64,000 nt of DNA from Collinsella sp. (GCA_031296755.1 JAUMMZ010000016.1:1-64000), one strand, 5' to 3'. Shown: positions 17,653-26,743, counted from the first letter of the stretch. The notes: a model not told the origin generated them from the sequence alone. Numbers and translations are program-made.

Positions 17653-17936
17653 TGGGCAAGACGTATACGGCCGCTAATGGTCAGGTTGTAACGGATGAAA
17701 TGATTGACGCGTGGTGCGAGTCGTACGAGCGCGGAGAGTTTCCGGATGGCGAACACACCGTTGGTGGGATCGTGCGTGGACGGCCCCCGCTCTCAGGTGA
17801 GGGGACGGCAACGCTGTCGGTCAAGATTCCTCTGGGAATGAAGGAGGCCATTCGTCGACGGGCGGCTGCCGAGGGGATGACGCCAAGTGAGTTTGCCCGT
17901 GCGGCTCTGAGCGAAAAACTTCTTGCTGCCGGCTGA
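17649..17936 (+). CDS. Putative ribbon-helix-helix antitoxin
   Basis: 95 residues. The C-terminal part TATLSVKIPLGMKEAIRRRAAAEGMTPSEFARAALSEKLLA matches the ribbon-helix-helix DNA-binding pattern (beta strand, two helices), as in CopG and related antitoxins. The N-terminal half is acidic and may bind the upstream protein. ATG 17649 overlaps the toxin stop (ATGA). Toxin first, antitoxin second is the reverse of most type II pairs but is known for BrnTA and HigBA. Confidence 0.6.
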   Translation: MMGKTYTAANGQVVTDEMIDAWCESYERGEFPDGEHTVGGIVRGRPPLSGEGTATLSVKIPLGMKEAIRRRAAAEGMTPSEFARAALSEKLLAAG

Positions 17937-17999
17937 TGCCTCTGACGTGCCGATTTATAGAACCGAGGCTGTGCTCAAAAACTTTTTTAAAATTCTCGG

Positions 18000-18027
18000 T
18001 TGACCGGAACGCGTCCTTGGTTATACT
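18000..18027 (+). promoter_or_regulatory. tRNA-Phe promoter
   Basis: TTGACC (18000-18005) and TATACT (18022-18027) with a 16-bp spacer, 32 bp before the tRNA. Confidence 0.8.
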
Positions 18028-18059
18028 AATCAAGCCTTGAAACAAGGCACACCTCAAAT

Positions 18060-18132
<73 letters not shown>

Positions 18133-18145
18133 CCTTGAATTGACT

Positions 18146-18176
18146 AGGACCTCTGCAAAGGGGTCCTTTTCTTTTA
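18146..18176 (+). terminator. Intrinsic terminator after tRNA-Phe
   Basis: AGGACC (18146-18151) pairs with GGTCCT (18162-18167), followed by a T-rich run. Confidence 0.8.
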
Positions 18177-18411
18177 TGTGGACCCGCGGAAAATGCATCC
18201 CAGTCTTTTGCGAAAAACGGGACGCGCTTTCCGGCGCTTACTTCCGACGTGCGTGCACATCTCGGGCCCGCCCGCTCAGACATTCCTCCCGCTTTTGCGC
18301 CACTTTACAGACCGTTCGGTCGTCTGTCCGCACGCGCGGGTATACTCAAAACGATACTTATCCTATGCAATACGATGCAGGCTCGGCCTGCACGATCCGA
18401 AGGGGGCAGTG

Positions 18412-19473
18412 ATGGAGAGGATACTCGGCGTTAATCTCTCTGGCTGGTTTATTCCCGAGCCTTGGGTGACCCCGTCGCTATACGCGGCGACCGGTGCATC
18501 CAATGCGGCCGAGCTGCAGGAGGCCATGGGCACCGCCGCCTATAACGAGCGCATGCGCCGTCATTACGAGACGTTTGTGAGCGAGGATGATTTCCGTCGC
18601 ATGGCGCAGATCGGCCTCAACGCCGTGCGCCTGCCGGTGCCTTGGTATGCCTTTGGCTCACAGGAGTCCGATGCCTCCTACATCTCGGTTGTCGATTACA
18701 TCGACCGCGCGATTGAGTGGGCTGTCAAGTACAACATTCGCGTGCTGCTTGACCTGGCGACTGTGCCCGGTGGCCAGGGCGATTCCAACGATTCGCCCGC
18801 CACGCCGGAGGCTGTTGCCGAGTGGCATTCGTCCACTAACGGCCGCCATGTCGCACTCGACGTGCTCGAGCGCTTGGCCGAGCGTTACGGCGAGGCCGAG
18901 AGCCTGCTGGGCATTGAGCTGCTGGATACGCCGCAGATGAGTGTCCGCAAGAGTCTCTTTGCCATGACGGATGGCATTCCGGCTCACTACCTGCGCAATT
19001 TCTATCGCGATGCCTACGAGCTCGTCCGTTCGTATATGCCCGAGGATAAGATCGTCGTCTTCTCGTCTTCGGGGCATCCCAGCGAGTGGAAGCATTTTAT
19101 GCGCGGCGCTAAGTACAAGAACGTCTACATGGACCTTCACCTGTACCATTACCGCGACGAACATGCGCTCGACATCACGAGCCCCCGCGGGCTGACGACG
19201 GCGATTTCGCGCAACAAGCGCGAGCTTAAAGAGGCGATTTCGACTGGGTTCCCCGTGCTGGTGGGCGAATGGTCGGGCGCGGCGATCTTTGCCAACTCGT
19301 CGGTTACGCCCGAGGGCCGCAATGCCTACGAGCGCGTGTTTATTGCCAACCAGCTGGCTTCGTTTGCGCCGGCTGCCGGTTGGTTCTTCCAAACGTGGAA
19401 GACCGAGAAGCGCATTGCAGCATGGGACGCCCGCGCGGCGCTCGGTACGCTCGAGCGCGGCATGATTGAATAG
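18412..19473 (+). CDS. Glycoside hydrolase family 5-like protein lacking the usual acid/base Glu
   Basis: 353 residues resembling exo-beta-1,3-glucanase-type GH5 proteins: GVNLSGWFIPEPWVTPSLY at the start, GLNAVRLPVPW (68-78), a conserved DLHLYHY (241-247) and the nucleophile region VLVGEWSGA with Glu286. Where the family has the acid/base motif NEP, this protein has DTP (172-174, in GIELLDTP). So normal retaining hydrolysis is doubtful. There is no signal peptide. AAGGGGG precedes ATG 18412. It is followed after 6 bp by rsmI. Confidence 0.75.
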   Translation: MERILGVNLSGWFIPEPWVTPSLYAATGASNAAELQEAMGTAAYNERMRRHYETFVSEDDFRRMAQIGLNAVRLPVPWYAFGSQESDASYISVVDYIDRAIEWAVKYNIRVLLDLATVPGGQGDSNDSPATPEAVAEWHSSTNGRHVALDVLERLAERYGEAESLLGIELLDTPQMSVRKSLFAMTDGIPAHYLRNFYRDAYELVRSYMPEDKIVVFSSSGHPSEWKHFMRGAKYKNVYMDLHLYHYRDEHALDITSPRGLTTAISRNKRELKEAISTGFPVLVGEWSGAAIFANSSVTPEGRNAYERVFIANQLASFAPAAGWFFQTWKTEKRIAAWDARAALGTLERGMIE

Positions 19474-19479
19474 GTTGAT

Positions 19480-20358
19480 ATGACGCAAAACAGCGCCCAT
19501 ACGGGCAAACTCTATGTGGTCGGCACGCCCATCGGCAACCTGGGCGACCTGTCCCCGCGCGTGGGCGAAGCCTTTGCCGCTGCCGATGTCATCTGCTGCG
19601 AAGACACGCGTGTGACGTCAAAGCTGCTGATGCACCTGGGCATTTCCAAGCCGCTTGTCCGTTGTGACGAGAATGTGATCGCCAGCCGCGCCGCCGGCCT
19701 GGTTGACCGTCTGCTGGCGGGGGAGACCCTCGCCTTTGCCTCGGACGCCGGCATGCCGAGCGTGTCCGATCCCGGCCAGGCGCTAGTTGAGGCGGCGCGT
19801 GAGGCCGATGTGCCCGTCGAAGTTATTCCCGGGCCCTCTGCTTGCGTCACGGCACTTGTTTCGTCCGGCATTCCCTGCGAGCATTTCTTCTTCGAAGGCT
19901 TTTTGGGTCGCAAGCACGGCGACCGCGTGCGCCGACTGCAGCGCCTTGCCGTGGTGCCCGGCGCGCTCATCTTCTACGAGTCTCCACATCGCATCGTGGC
20001 GACGCTCGAGGCCGTGGCGGAGGTCTTTCCCCAACGTGAGGTTGCCGTCTGCCGCGAACTCACCAAGCTGCACGAGGAGGTCTTGCGCGGGCCCGCTGCC
20101 CAGCTTGCCGAGGAGCTGCGTGCTCGCGGCGAGGTAAAGGGCGAGATTGCGCTGGTCATCGCGCCGCCGAGCGAGGGTGAGGAGGCCGGTATCGTGCCGG
20201 TTGGCGCCGCGGCAGCGGATCCCGACGAGGCCCTGCGCGAGGATATCCGCGCCGCGCTCGAGGAGGGGGAGCCCGCGTCTGCGGTGGCCAAGCGCCTGTC
20301 TCAGAAGTATTCGCGCCGCAAGCGCGATGTCTATGCCATGGTGCTCGATATGCAATAG
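19480..20358 (+). CDS. rsmI: 16S rRNA (cytidine-1402-2'-O)-methyltransferase
   Basis: Methylates C1402 of 16S rRNA with S-adenosylmethionine. 292 residues of the tetrapyrrole methylase fold: LYVVGTPIGNLGDLSPR at the N-terminus, EDTRVTSKLL, FASDAGMPSVSDPG, and VIPGPSACVTAL. The C-terminal helical domain ends in LSQKYSRRKRDVYAMVL. It lies 6 bp after the GH5-like gene and 69 bp before metG. Confidence 0.95.
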   Translation: MTQNSAHTGKLYVVGTPIGNLGDLSPRVGEAFAAADVICCEDTRVTSKLLMHLGISKPLVRCDENVIASRAAGLVDRLLAGETLAFASDAGMPSVSDPGQALVEAAREADVPVEVIPGPSACVTALVSSGIPCEHFFFEGFLGRKHGDRVRRLQRLAVVPGALIFYESPHRIVATLEAVAEVFPQREVAVCRELTKLHEEVLRGPAAQLAEELRARGEVKGEIALVIAPPSEGEEAGIVPVGAAAADPDEALREDIRAALEEGEPASAVAKRLSQKYSRRKRDVYAMVLDMQ

Positions 20359-20427
20359 ATGGAGGATATCCAGCCCTTGCGCTAGAATCATCCTCTGTAT
20401 GCAACGTTTTTCTGGAGGACAAACCCC

Positions 20428-22029
20428 ATGGATCAAAGCAAGCCTTCGTTCTTTATCACGACGCCCATCTACTACGTCAACGCCGATCCGCACCTGGGCA
20501 CGGCTTATTCCACCATCATCGCCGATGTTCAGGCTCGCTATCGCCGCTCCGCCGGCTATAACGTCAAGTTCCTGACCGGCATGGACGAGCACGGCGAGAA
20601 GGTCGCCGAGGCCGCAGCCAAGCACAACATGACGCCGCAGGAGTGGACCGACAGCCAGGCCCCGCACTTCAAGGAGCTTTGGAGCAAACTCGAGATCTCC
20701 AACGATGACTTCATCCGCACCACCGAGCCGCGCCAGCATCATGCCGTGCAGTACCTGTGGGAGCGCATGAAGGAGTCCGGCTACCTGTATAAGGGCAGCT
20801 ACGACGGTTGGTATTGCGTGCCTGACGAGACCTACTTCACCGACACGCAGGTCCAGAAGGGTGACGAGGAGTACGGCAGCGTCGGCCAGCACCTGTGCCC
20901 CGACTGCCACCGTCCGCTCGAGCGCGTGCAGGAGGAGTCCTACTTCTTTAAGCTTTCCGCTTTCCAGGACAAGCTGCTCAAGCTCTATGACGAGCACCCC
21001 GACTTTGTCGAGCCCGCGTTCCGTATGAACGAGGTGCGCAGCTTTGTCGAGGGCGGCCTCAACGACCTTTCCGTGAGCCGTACGAGCTTTGACTGGGGCA
21101 TTCAGGTTCCGTTTGACGAGGGCCACGTGACCTATGTGTGGTTCGACGCGCTGCTCAACTATATGACGGCTGTCGGCTACGGTGTCGATACCGACGAGGC
21201 CCGTGCCGAGCTGGCCTATCGCTGGCCCGCGCAGTTCCACATCGTGGGCAAGGACATCATCCGTTTCCACTGCGTCATTTGGCCGGCCATGCTCATGGCC
21301 ATTGGCGAGGCCCTGCCCGAGCACGTCTTTGCCCATGGCTTCCTGACCGTGCGCAATGCCGAGACCGGTAAGGCCGAGAAGATGTCCAAGAGCCGTGGCA
21401 ACGCCATCGCCCCGCAGGATGTCATCGATATGCTGGGCGTCGAGGGCTATCGTTATTACTTTATGACCGATGTGGTCCCCGGTACCGACGGCGCCATCAG
21501 CTTCGACCGCATGGAGCAGGTCTACAACGCCGACCTGGCCAACAGCTGGGGCAACCTTATCTCGCGTTCGCTCAACATGAGCGGCAAGTATTTTGACGGT
21601 TGCGCGCCCGCCAAGCCCGCATCGTTCGATGCGTTCGACAACCCGCTGGCAAAGATCGCCGATGGCCTGGTCGACCGCTACATGGCCAAGATGGACGTGC
21701 TCGATTACGGCGGAGCCAAGGATGAGGTCATGGAGCTCATCCACGCCGCCAACCACTACATCGAGGACTCCGAGCCTTGGGCACTTGCCAAGGACGAGGC
21801 CAAGGCTGACGAGCTGGCGTTTGTGATCTACAACCTGCTCGAGGCCATCCGCATTGCCGCTCACCTGCTGATGCCGCTCATGCCCCAGACTTCTGCCGAG
21901 GCCCTGCGCCGCCTGTCCTGCGAGGACGAGGCCGCGAGCGACGACCTCAAGGGCATTTGCACTTGGGGCCTGCTTGCTGGTGGTCAGCCCGTCGAGAAGG
22001 GCGATCCGCTGTTCCCGCGTCTGGCGTAG
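20428..22029 (+). CDS. metG: Methionyl-tRNA synthetase
   Basis: Charges tRNA-Met. 533 residues, class I synthetase: HLGTAYSTI (HIGH region), a short zinc-knuckle remnant around LCPDCHRPLE, and KMSKSRGN (KMSKS). The C-terminal dimerisation domain found in some MetRS is missing, so this is the short form. TGGAGG lies 9-14 bp before the ATG. No T-box leader fits in the short upstream gap. A terminator follows at 22072-22107. Confidence 0.97.
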   Translation: MDQSKPSFFITTPIYYVNADPHLGTAYSTIIADVQARYRRSAGYNVKFLTGMDEHGEKVAEAAAKHNMTPQEWTDSQAPHFKELWSKLEISNDDFIRTTEPRQHHAVQYLWERMKESGYLYKGSYDGWYCVPDETYFTDTQVQKGDEEYGSVGQHLCPDCHRPLERVQEESYFFKLSAFQDKLLKLYDEHPDFVEPAFRMNEVRSFVEGGLNDLSVSRTSFDWGIQVPFDEGHVTYVWFDALLNYMTAVGYGVDTDEARAELAYRWPAQFHIVGKDIIRFHCVIWPAMLMAIGEALPEHVFAHGFLTVRNAETGKAEKMSKSRGNAIAPQDVIDMLGVEGYRYYFMTDVVPGTDGAISFDRMEQVYNADLANSWGNLISRSLNMSGKYFDGCAPAKPASFDAFDNPLAKIADGLVDRYMAKMDVLDYGGAKDEVMELIHAANHYIEDSEPWALAKDEAKADELAFVIYNLLEAIRIAAHLLMPLMPQTSAEALRRLSCEDEAASDDLKGICTWGLLAGGQPVEKGDPLFPRLA

Positions 22030-22071
22030 AGACCGCGCGAGCGCCATATCGGCAATTTGCTGTTTAGCTGT

Positions 22072-22107
22072 AAGGGCATGGCCGCCACGGTCCATGCCCT
22101 TTTGTTT
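22072..22107 (+). terminator. Intrinsic terminator of metG
   Basis: AAGGGCATGG (22072-22081) pairs with CCATGCCCTT (22092-22101), followed by a T-rich tract. Confidence 0.9.
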
Positions 22108-22139
22108 CAAGACGCCGCCATCATGCTAAGGAGGCAACC

Positions 22140-23000
22140 ATGACAACTTCGCCTTTGGCAAACCCCACGGCCACCAGGGAGCTGCTAGAGGAGTTTGGCC
22201 TTGCGACTAAGCATCGCCTGGGCCAGAACTTTCTAATCGACAATCATGTGATCGAGCGTATCTGCGAGCTTTCCGAGCTCACGGGCGATGAGCGCGTGCT
22301 CGAGGTTGGCCCGGGCGTTGGTACGCTCACGCTTGCGCTGCTGCAGGAGGCGGCGTGTGTCACGTCGATCGAGGCCGACCCCGAGCTCGAGCCGGTGCTC
22401 GATGCCCACGCCGCCGACTACGCCAACTTCCGCTTTATCATGGGCGACGCGCTCAAGGTGGGTCCGGAGCAGATTGAGCAGGCTGCGGGCGGTGAGCCGA
22501 CGGTGTTTGTCGCGAACCTGCCCTATAACGTGGCGGCGACGATCATCCTGCAGTTCTTCCAGACGATGCCTGCACTCAAGCGCGCCGTCGTCATGGTTCA
22601 AAAGGAGGTTGCCGATCGTATTGCCGCAGTGCCGGGTAACAAGACCTATGGTGGCTACACGGCAAAGCTGGGCCTGTATGCGCAGGTTACGGGTCGCTTT
22701 GAGGTTCCGCCGCGTTGCTTTATGCCGGCGCCGCACGTTGACTCGGCTGTCGTGCGTATCGACCGTGTTGACGGCGTGGTGCCCGAAGGACTCGATCGCG
22801 AATTTGTGGCCCGCGTGATTGATGCTGCATTTGCCCAGCGTCGCAAGACCATCCGCAATTCCATGAGCGCCAACGGCTTTGCCAAGGACGTGCTCGATGC
22901 CGCCTTTGAGGCTTGCGGTATCGCACCCACCACGCGCGCCGAGACGCTTGATGTTGCCGACTTTGTCCGTCTGGCCCGGGAGCTAATCCATGATGCCTAA
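22140..23000 (+). CDS. rsmA: 16S rRNA (adenine-1518/1519-N6,N6)-dimethyltransferase
   Basis: Dimethylates two adjacent adenines near the 3' end of 16S rRNA during 30S maturation. 286 residues: KHRLGQNFLID, VLEVGPGVGTLT (SAM motif I), and NLPYNVAA (catalytic motif IV). Sometimes called ksgA. AAGGAGG sits before the ATG. The gene overlaps tatD by 11 bp, so the two are translated together. Confidence 0.97.
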   Translation: MTTSPLANPTATRELLEEFGLATKHRLGQNFLIDNHVIERICELSELTGDERVLEVGPGVGTLTLALLQEAACVTSIEADPELEPVLDAHAADYANFRFIMGDALKVGPEQIEQAAGGEPTVFVANLPYNVAATIILQFFQTMPALKRAVVMVQKEVADRIAAVPGNKTYGGYTAKLGLYAQVTGRFEVPPRCFMPAPHVDSAVVRIDRVDGVVPEGLDREFVARVIDAAFAQRRKTIRNSMSANGFAKDVLDAAFEACGIAPTTRAETLDVADFVRLARELIHDA

Positions 23001-23907
23001 TGCCGCACGCGTGACGTTTACCAAGAAAAAGAAGACGGTCGCCTGCCCCGTGCCCTTGGCACCGCTTGCCGACACGCATGCGCATCTACTTTCGTTCTGG
23101 GGCAAGGATGTGCCTGAGACGCTCGTGCGCGCCAAAGCCGCGGGCGTCGACCTGTTGGTGACGATGTTCGACCCCATCGCTGACAAACGCAGCGTGACGG
23201 ACTATAGCGACTGGCTCGTGCGCGAAATTCTGCCGATGCAGGATATCCCGCAGATCAAGTATCTTGCCGGCGTGCATCCGTATGGCGCGCCGGACTATAC
23301 CGACGACGTTCACGCACAGGTCGTTGCCGCACTCGATGACCCTTTGTGCGCCGGTATCGGCGAGATCGGTCTGGACTACCACATGGATTACGACGACGAT
23401 ATCGCGCCGGCGCCCCACGACGTGCAGATCGACTGTATGGCGCGCCAACTCGAGGTCGCCGTACGCCGCAATGTGCCGGTAGAGCTGCATCTGCGTCATG
23501 AGGATACGGACGAGGAGCGCACCTCGCATGTGGACGCCTACAACGTGTTGCGCGAGGTCGACGTGCCCCAGGCCGGTTGCGTACTGCACTGCTTTGGCGA
23601 GGACCGCGCCACGATGGAGCGCTTTGTGGAGCTGGGCTGCTATATCGCCTATGGTGGCGCGGCCACCTTTAAGCGCAACGACGACGTGCGCGAGGCATTT
23701 GCGGCAACCCCACTCGATCGAATTTTGTTCGAGACGGATTGCCCGTATATGGCTCCGGAGCCCATCCGCGGTCTTGAATGCGAGCCCGCAATGATCTCCA
23801 TTACGGCAAACGCGCTGGTTAACGACCGTGTCGATCGCACAGGTGAGGACGCCGAAACAATCGCGCAAGCCGCTTGGGAAAATGCCTGCAAACTTTTTCA
23901 AAAATAG
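22990..23907 (+). CDS. TatD family metal-dependent hydrolase
   Basis: 305-residue TIM-barrel hydrolase of the TatD DNase group: metal-binding DTHAHL near the N-terminus, GEIGLDYH (E and H ligands), VELHLRHED, HCFGED and the final FETDCPYMAPEP Asp. Two adjacent ATG codons (22990 and 22993) serve as starts. The family has 3'-5' nuclease activity in some members. It is coupled to rsmA. Confidence 0.92.
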   Translation: MMPNAARVTFTKKKKTVACPVPLAPLADTHAHLLSFWGKDVPETLVRAKAAGVDLLVTMFDPIADKRSVTDYSDWLVREILPMQDIPQIKYLAGVHPYGAPDYTDDVHAQVVAALDDPLCAGIGEIGLDYHMDYDDDIAPAPHDVQIDCMARQLEVAVRRNVPVELHLRHEDTDEERTSHVDAYNVLREVDVPQAGCVLHCFGEDRATMERFVELGCYIAYGGAATFKRNDDVREAFAATPLDRILFETDCPYMAPEPIRGLECEPAMISITANALVNDRVDRTGEDAETIAQAAWENACKLFQK

Positions 23908-23910
23908 TTC

Positions 23911-23939
23911 TTGCGTTCGCGGTGGCGCTCCGTTATTCT
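23911..23939 (+). promoter_or_regulatory. tRNA-Leu promoter
   Basis: TTGCGT (23911-23916) and TATTCT (23934-23939) with a 17-bp spacer, 11 bp before the tRNA. Confidence 0.7.
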
Positions 23940-23950
23940 AATTCCTGCAC

Positions 23951-24037
23951 GCGGGCGTGGCGGAATTGGCAGACGCGTACGGTTCAGGTCCGTATGGGGG
24001 CAACCCCATGAAGGTTCAAGTCCTTTCGCCCGCACCA
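23951..24037 (+). tRNA. tRNA-Leu (CAG)
   Basis: Acceptor GCGGGCG/CGCCCGC is perfect; the anticodon loop TTCAGGT gives CAG, and a long variable arm (GGGG/CCCC) is present. CCA is encoded at 24035-24037. A repeat unit with a second copy of the 3' end follows. Confidence 0.96.
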
Positions 24038-24267
24038 TTAAATGAAAGAGCTCCCAGCGATGGGAGCTTTTTTGTTATGAGCCCATCGCAGGGACTTGAA
24101 CCTGCGAAGGAGCGAGCGTAAAGAAAACGCGGAGCGTTTTAGCGAGCTGGCGAGTCCGCCGGCAGGCGGGCGAAGCCGGTGCGGATCCGCGCAGCGGATA
24201 CGCGGACGTCCTTTCGCCCGCACCATTAAATGAAAGAGCTCCCAGCAATGGGGGCTTTTTTGTTATG
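24020..24267 (+). repeat. tRNA-tail repeat unit behind tRNA-Leu
   Basis: A 60-bp stretch (24020-24079) covering the tRNA 3' end, CCA and terminator recurs at 24208-24267 with two mismatches, an offset of 188 bp. Between them lie an antisense copy of the tRNA-Leu T-arm (GGGACTTGAACCT, 24091-24103) and a core of hairpins: 24124-24130 with 24134-24140, CCGCC/GGCGG, and ATCCGC/GCGGAT. GTCCGC and GCGGAC enclose the last part. The same layout follows tRNA-Arg and tRNA-Ser. Confidence 0.85.
24049..24073 (+). terminator. Terminator after tRNA-Leu, duplicated at 24237
   Basis: AGCTCCCA pairs with TGGGAGCT, followed by six T residues. The copy at about 24237-24261 keeps the stem with a wobble pair. 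Confidence 0.9.
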
Positions 24268-24324
24268 CACAATCTCCTTGGACGGGTATCCTAATGCCAA
24301 CGTGTGCCTATCAGAGGAGAGACC

Positions 24325-25263
24325 ATGCTGTTGTCCGGTATCATTGCCGCCCTTACGAGCCTTTTGATTCCCATCATCATTTTGCTGCTGCTGCTTCCCA
24401 ACGCCTGCTATGTCGTTGAACAACAGCATGCCGTGATCATCGAGCGTCTGGGCAAGTTTAACCGCATCGTCAACGCGGGCTTCCACATGAAGGTGCCCGT
24501 GATCGACCGCAAAGCCGCCACGGTGAGTCTGCGCACCATGAAAAACGGTTTTGGTATCGACGTTAAGACCCAGGATAATGTGACCATCGGCCTCGAGGTC
24601 TCTGCTCAGTACCACGTGAGCTATGACATGGGTGCTGGCCCGGCAGATTCGGGTATCTACAAGAGCTACTACATGCTGCAGGAGCCCGTCGACCAGATGC
24701 GTGACTTCATCACCGACGCCCTGCGCTCTTCGATTCCCGTCTACACACTCGATGAGGTCTTTGCCAAGAAGGATGACATCGCCAAGGACGTCAACGCTAC
24801 CGTTTCCGAGCAGATGGCCGCCTACGGCTTCACCCTCGTGTCGACGCTCATCACCAAAATCGCACTGCCGACCGAGGTCGAGAACTCCATGAACGACATC
24901 AACGCTGCCCAGCGCAAGCGCGCTGCGGCACAGGAGCTCGCCGAGGCCGACCGCATCAAGCGCGTCACCGAGGCGACCGCCGAGGCCGAGGCTATGGAAA
25001 AGGCGGGCGAGGGCATCGCCAACCAGCGCAAGGCCATTGCACTGGGTATCAAAGATTCGCTCGAGATCATCCAGGAGACGGGTGTCGGCAATGACGAGGC
25101 CAACCAACTGTTCATGTTTACGCAGTGGTCCGAGATGATGACGGAGTTCGCTCGCACGGGTAAAACCTCGACGGTCGTGCTGCCGAGCGACTTTTCGCAG
25201 TCGGCCTCTATGTTCGAGCAGATGCTGGCTGCCGGTAAGGTTCAGAACGAGTCAAAGGAGTAG
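24325..25263 (+). CDS. SPFH/band-7 domain membrane protein
   Basis: 312-residue stomatin-like protein. One N-terminal membrane helix (about 5-28) precedes the SPFH domain (NACYVVEQQHAVIIERLGKFNRIVNAGFHMKVPVIDR), then a charged helical region with AEAEAMEKAGEGIANQRKAIALG. Family members scaffold membrane microdomains, often with a protease partner; none is next to this gene. GAGGAGAG precedes ATG 24325. It ends 6 bp before rlmH. Confidence 0.9.
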   Translation: MLLSGIIAALTSLLIPIIILLLLLPNACYVVEQQHAVIIERLGKFNRIVNAGFHMKVPVIDRKAATVSLRTMKNGFGIDVKTQDNVTIGLEVSAQYHVSYDMGAGPADSGIYKSYYMLQEPVDQMRDFITDALRSSIPVYTLDEVFAKKDDIAKDVNATVSEQMAAYGFTLVSTLITKIALPTEVENSMNDINAAQRKRAAAQELAEADRIKRVTEATAEAEAMEKAGEGIANQRKAIALGIKDSLEIIQETGVGNDEANQLFMFTQWSEMMTEFARTGKTSTVVLPSDFSQSASMFEQMLAAGKVQNESKE

Positions 25264-25269
25264 GCACGC

Positions 25270-25740
25270 GTGAAATACACCGTCGTTTGTGTTGGCAAGC
25301 TCAAAGAGCGCTTTTGGAAGGACGCGTGCGCTGAGTACACCAAGCGCCTAGGCGCCTATGCCAAGGTGGATATCCGCGAGGTGGCCGATATCGACCCGGC
25401 TAAGGCGGGCGGCGTGGATGCCGCGCGCGACAAGGAGGGGGCGGCAATTCTTGCTGCATTGCCGTCTCGAGCGCATGTGATCCTGCTGGCTATCGAGGGC
25501 AAGGAGCGTTCGAGTGAGGAGCTCTCGGCGAGGCTCGACGATCTTATGCTGCGAGGCAGCAGCGACATCGCCTTTGTGATTGGCGGTTCGGACGGCGTGA
25601 GCGATGAGGTGCGCGCCCGCGCCGACGAGATGCTCAGCTTTGGACGCATTACCTTGCCGCATAACTTGGCGCGCGTGGTGCTGCTGGAGCAAATCTACCG
25701 CGCCTGCAAGATCAGCCGTGGCGAGCCGTATCACAAATAG
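25270..25740 (+). CDS. rlmH: 23S rRNA (pseudouridine-1915-N3)-methyltransferase
   Basis: 156-residue SPOUT methyltransferase acting on helix 69 of 23S rRNA in assembled ribosomes. Visible motifs are VVCVGKLKERFW at the N-terminus, LLAIEGKERSSEE, FVIGGSDGVSDEV and the C-terminal RGEPYHK. It uses a GTG start with AAAGGAG immediately upstream of the preceding stop. Confidence 0.96.
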   Translation: MKYTVVCVGKLKERFWKDACAEYTKRLGAYAKVDIREVADIDPAKAGGVDAARDKEGAAILAALPSRAHVILLAIEGKERSSEELSARLDDLMLRGSSDIAFVIGGSDGVSDEVRARADEMLSFGRITLPHNLARVVLLEQIYRACKISRGEPYHK

Positions 25741-25813
25741 GTCGGCAATACGAAACAATGGCGTGGGACAATAGCTTTCGTTTTGAAGAGCGTGTCTGAG
25801 AGGACTATGAGAT

Positions 25814-26584
25814 ATGAAGATTGGATTTGTCGGTTTTGGCAATATGGCGAGCGCTATGGCCGATGGCTGGATCGCTGCCGGTGTAGCTGCGAGCGACATG
25901 TGCGCCTGCGCGGGTCGCTACGACGCACTGGTTGAGCGCTGCGAGGCGCGCGGCATGGCCGCCTGCCACGATGCCGCCGAGGTTGTCGCCGCATCCGATA
26001 TCGTGGTCGCTGCGGTCAAACCGTACATGATCGAGAAGGTATTCGCCCCGCTCAAGGATGCTCTTGCCAAAAAGGTCGTTCTGTCGGTTGCCTGGACCTG
26101 GGACAGTGCCAAGTGGGAGCAGGTCCTGCCGGGCGTCGCGCATATCTCGACGGTGCCCAACACACCGGTTTCGGTGGGCGAGGGCGTCATCGCTTGCGAG
26201 AAGGCTTCCACGCTTAGTGATGAGCAGAGCGCCGTGGTGCTTGATCTGCTTGGCAAGCTCGGTGCGGTGGTCGAGCTTGATACGAGCCTGCTGTTCGTGG
26301 GCGGCACGGTGGGTGGTTGCGCTCCGGCATTTGTCGCTATGGCAATCGAGGCCCTGGGCGATGCGGCGGTCAAGCACGGTATCCCGCGTGCCGATGCCTA
26401 TCGCATTGTGAGCCAGATGGTGCTAGGTACGGCAAAGTTGCAGCTTTCAACTGGTCAGCATCCTGCGGCGATGAAGGATGCCGTATGCTCGCCCGGTGGC
26501 GCCACCATCAAGGGCGTCGTTGCGCTCGAGGATGCCGGCATGCGCAGTGCCCTGGTCAAGGCAATCGACGCAACTCTCCAGTAA
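25814..26584 (+). CDS. proC: Pyrroline-5-carboxylate reductase
   Basis: Last step of proline synthesis, using NAD(P)H. 256 residues: the Rossmann start KIGFVGFGNMASAMADGW, VAAVKPYMIEKV, and the C-terminal helical signature with MVLGTAKLQ and SPGGATIKGVVALED. Somewhat short at the N-terminal domain but complete. GAGAGGAC lies before the ATG. The gene ends inside the first arm of a terminator. Confidence 0.94.
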   Translation: MKIGFVGFGNMASAMADGWIAAGVAASDMCACAGRYDALVERCEARGMAACHDAAEVVAASDIVVAAVKPYMIEKVFAPLKDALAKKVVLSVAWTWDSAKWEQVLPGVAHISTVPNTPVSVGEGVIACEKASTLSDEQSAVVLDLLGKLGAVVELDTSLLFVGGTVGGCAPAFVAMAIEALGDAAVKHGIPRADAYRIVSQMVLGTAKLQLSTGQHPAAMKDAVCSPGGATIKGVVALEDAGMRSALVKAIDATLQ

Positions 26585-26743
26585 AACCTGCCATTTAGGG
26601 ACAGGTTTATTTTGGCAGGTTTTTCCTGCGGTTTTGTCGTATGTGCGAAAAGCGCCCCGCAACTGGCTCAATTCCAGTTGCGGGGCGCTTGCGTTTGCCC
26701 AGATAAAACCGACCAAAATAAACCTGGCCCTTTTTGGCAGGTT
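26583..26743. terminator. Two facing terminators in inverted repeat around a 17-bp hairpin
   Basis: Plus-strand terminator for proC: 26583-26593 pairs with 26613-26623, then T residues. Minus-strand terminator for the small gene: AACCTG (26721-26726) with CAGGTT (26738-26743). The two share 17 of 18 bases in inverted orientation (26598-26615 and 26713-26730). Between them 26650-26666 and 26674-26690 form a perfect 17-bp GC-rich hairpin. Confidence 0.8.

Noticed and set aside
20359..20427. T-box leader before metG, and also before serS or hisS
   Set aside because: The gaps are short or lack the conserved T-box sequence and specifier arm.
19783..22110. 775-codon minus-strand frame over rsmI and metG
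   Set aside because: Antisense shadow of two confident genes.
24074..24207. Insert behind tRNA-Leu as a second tRNA gene
   Set aside because: Only T-arm and 3' end pieces are present; no complete cloverleaf or anticodon arm.
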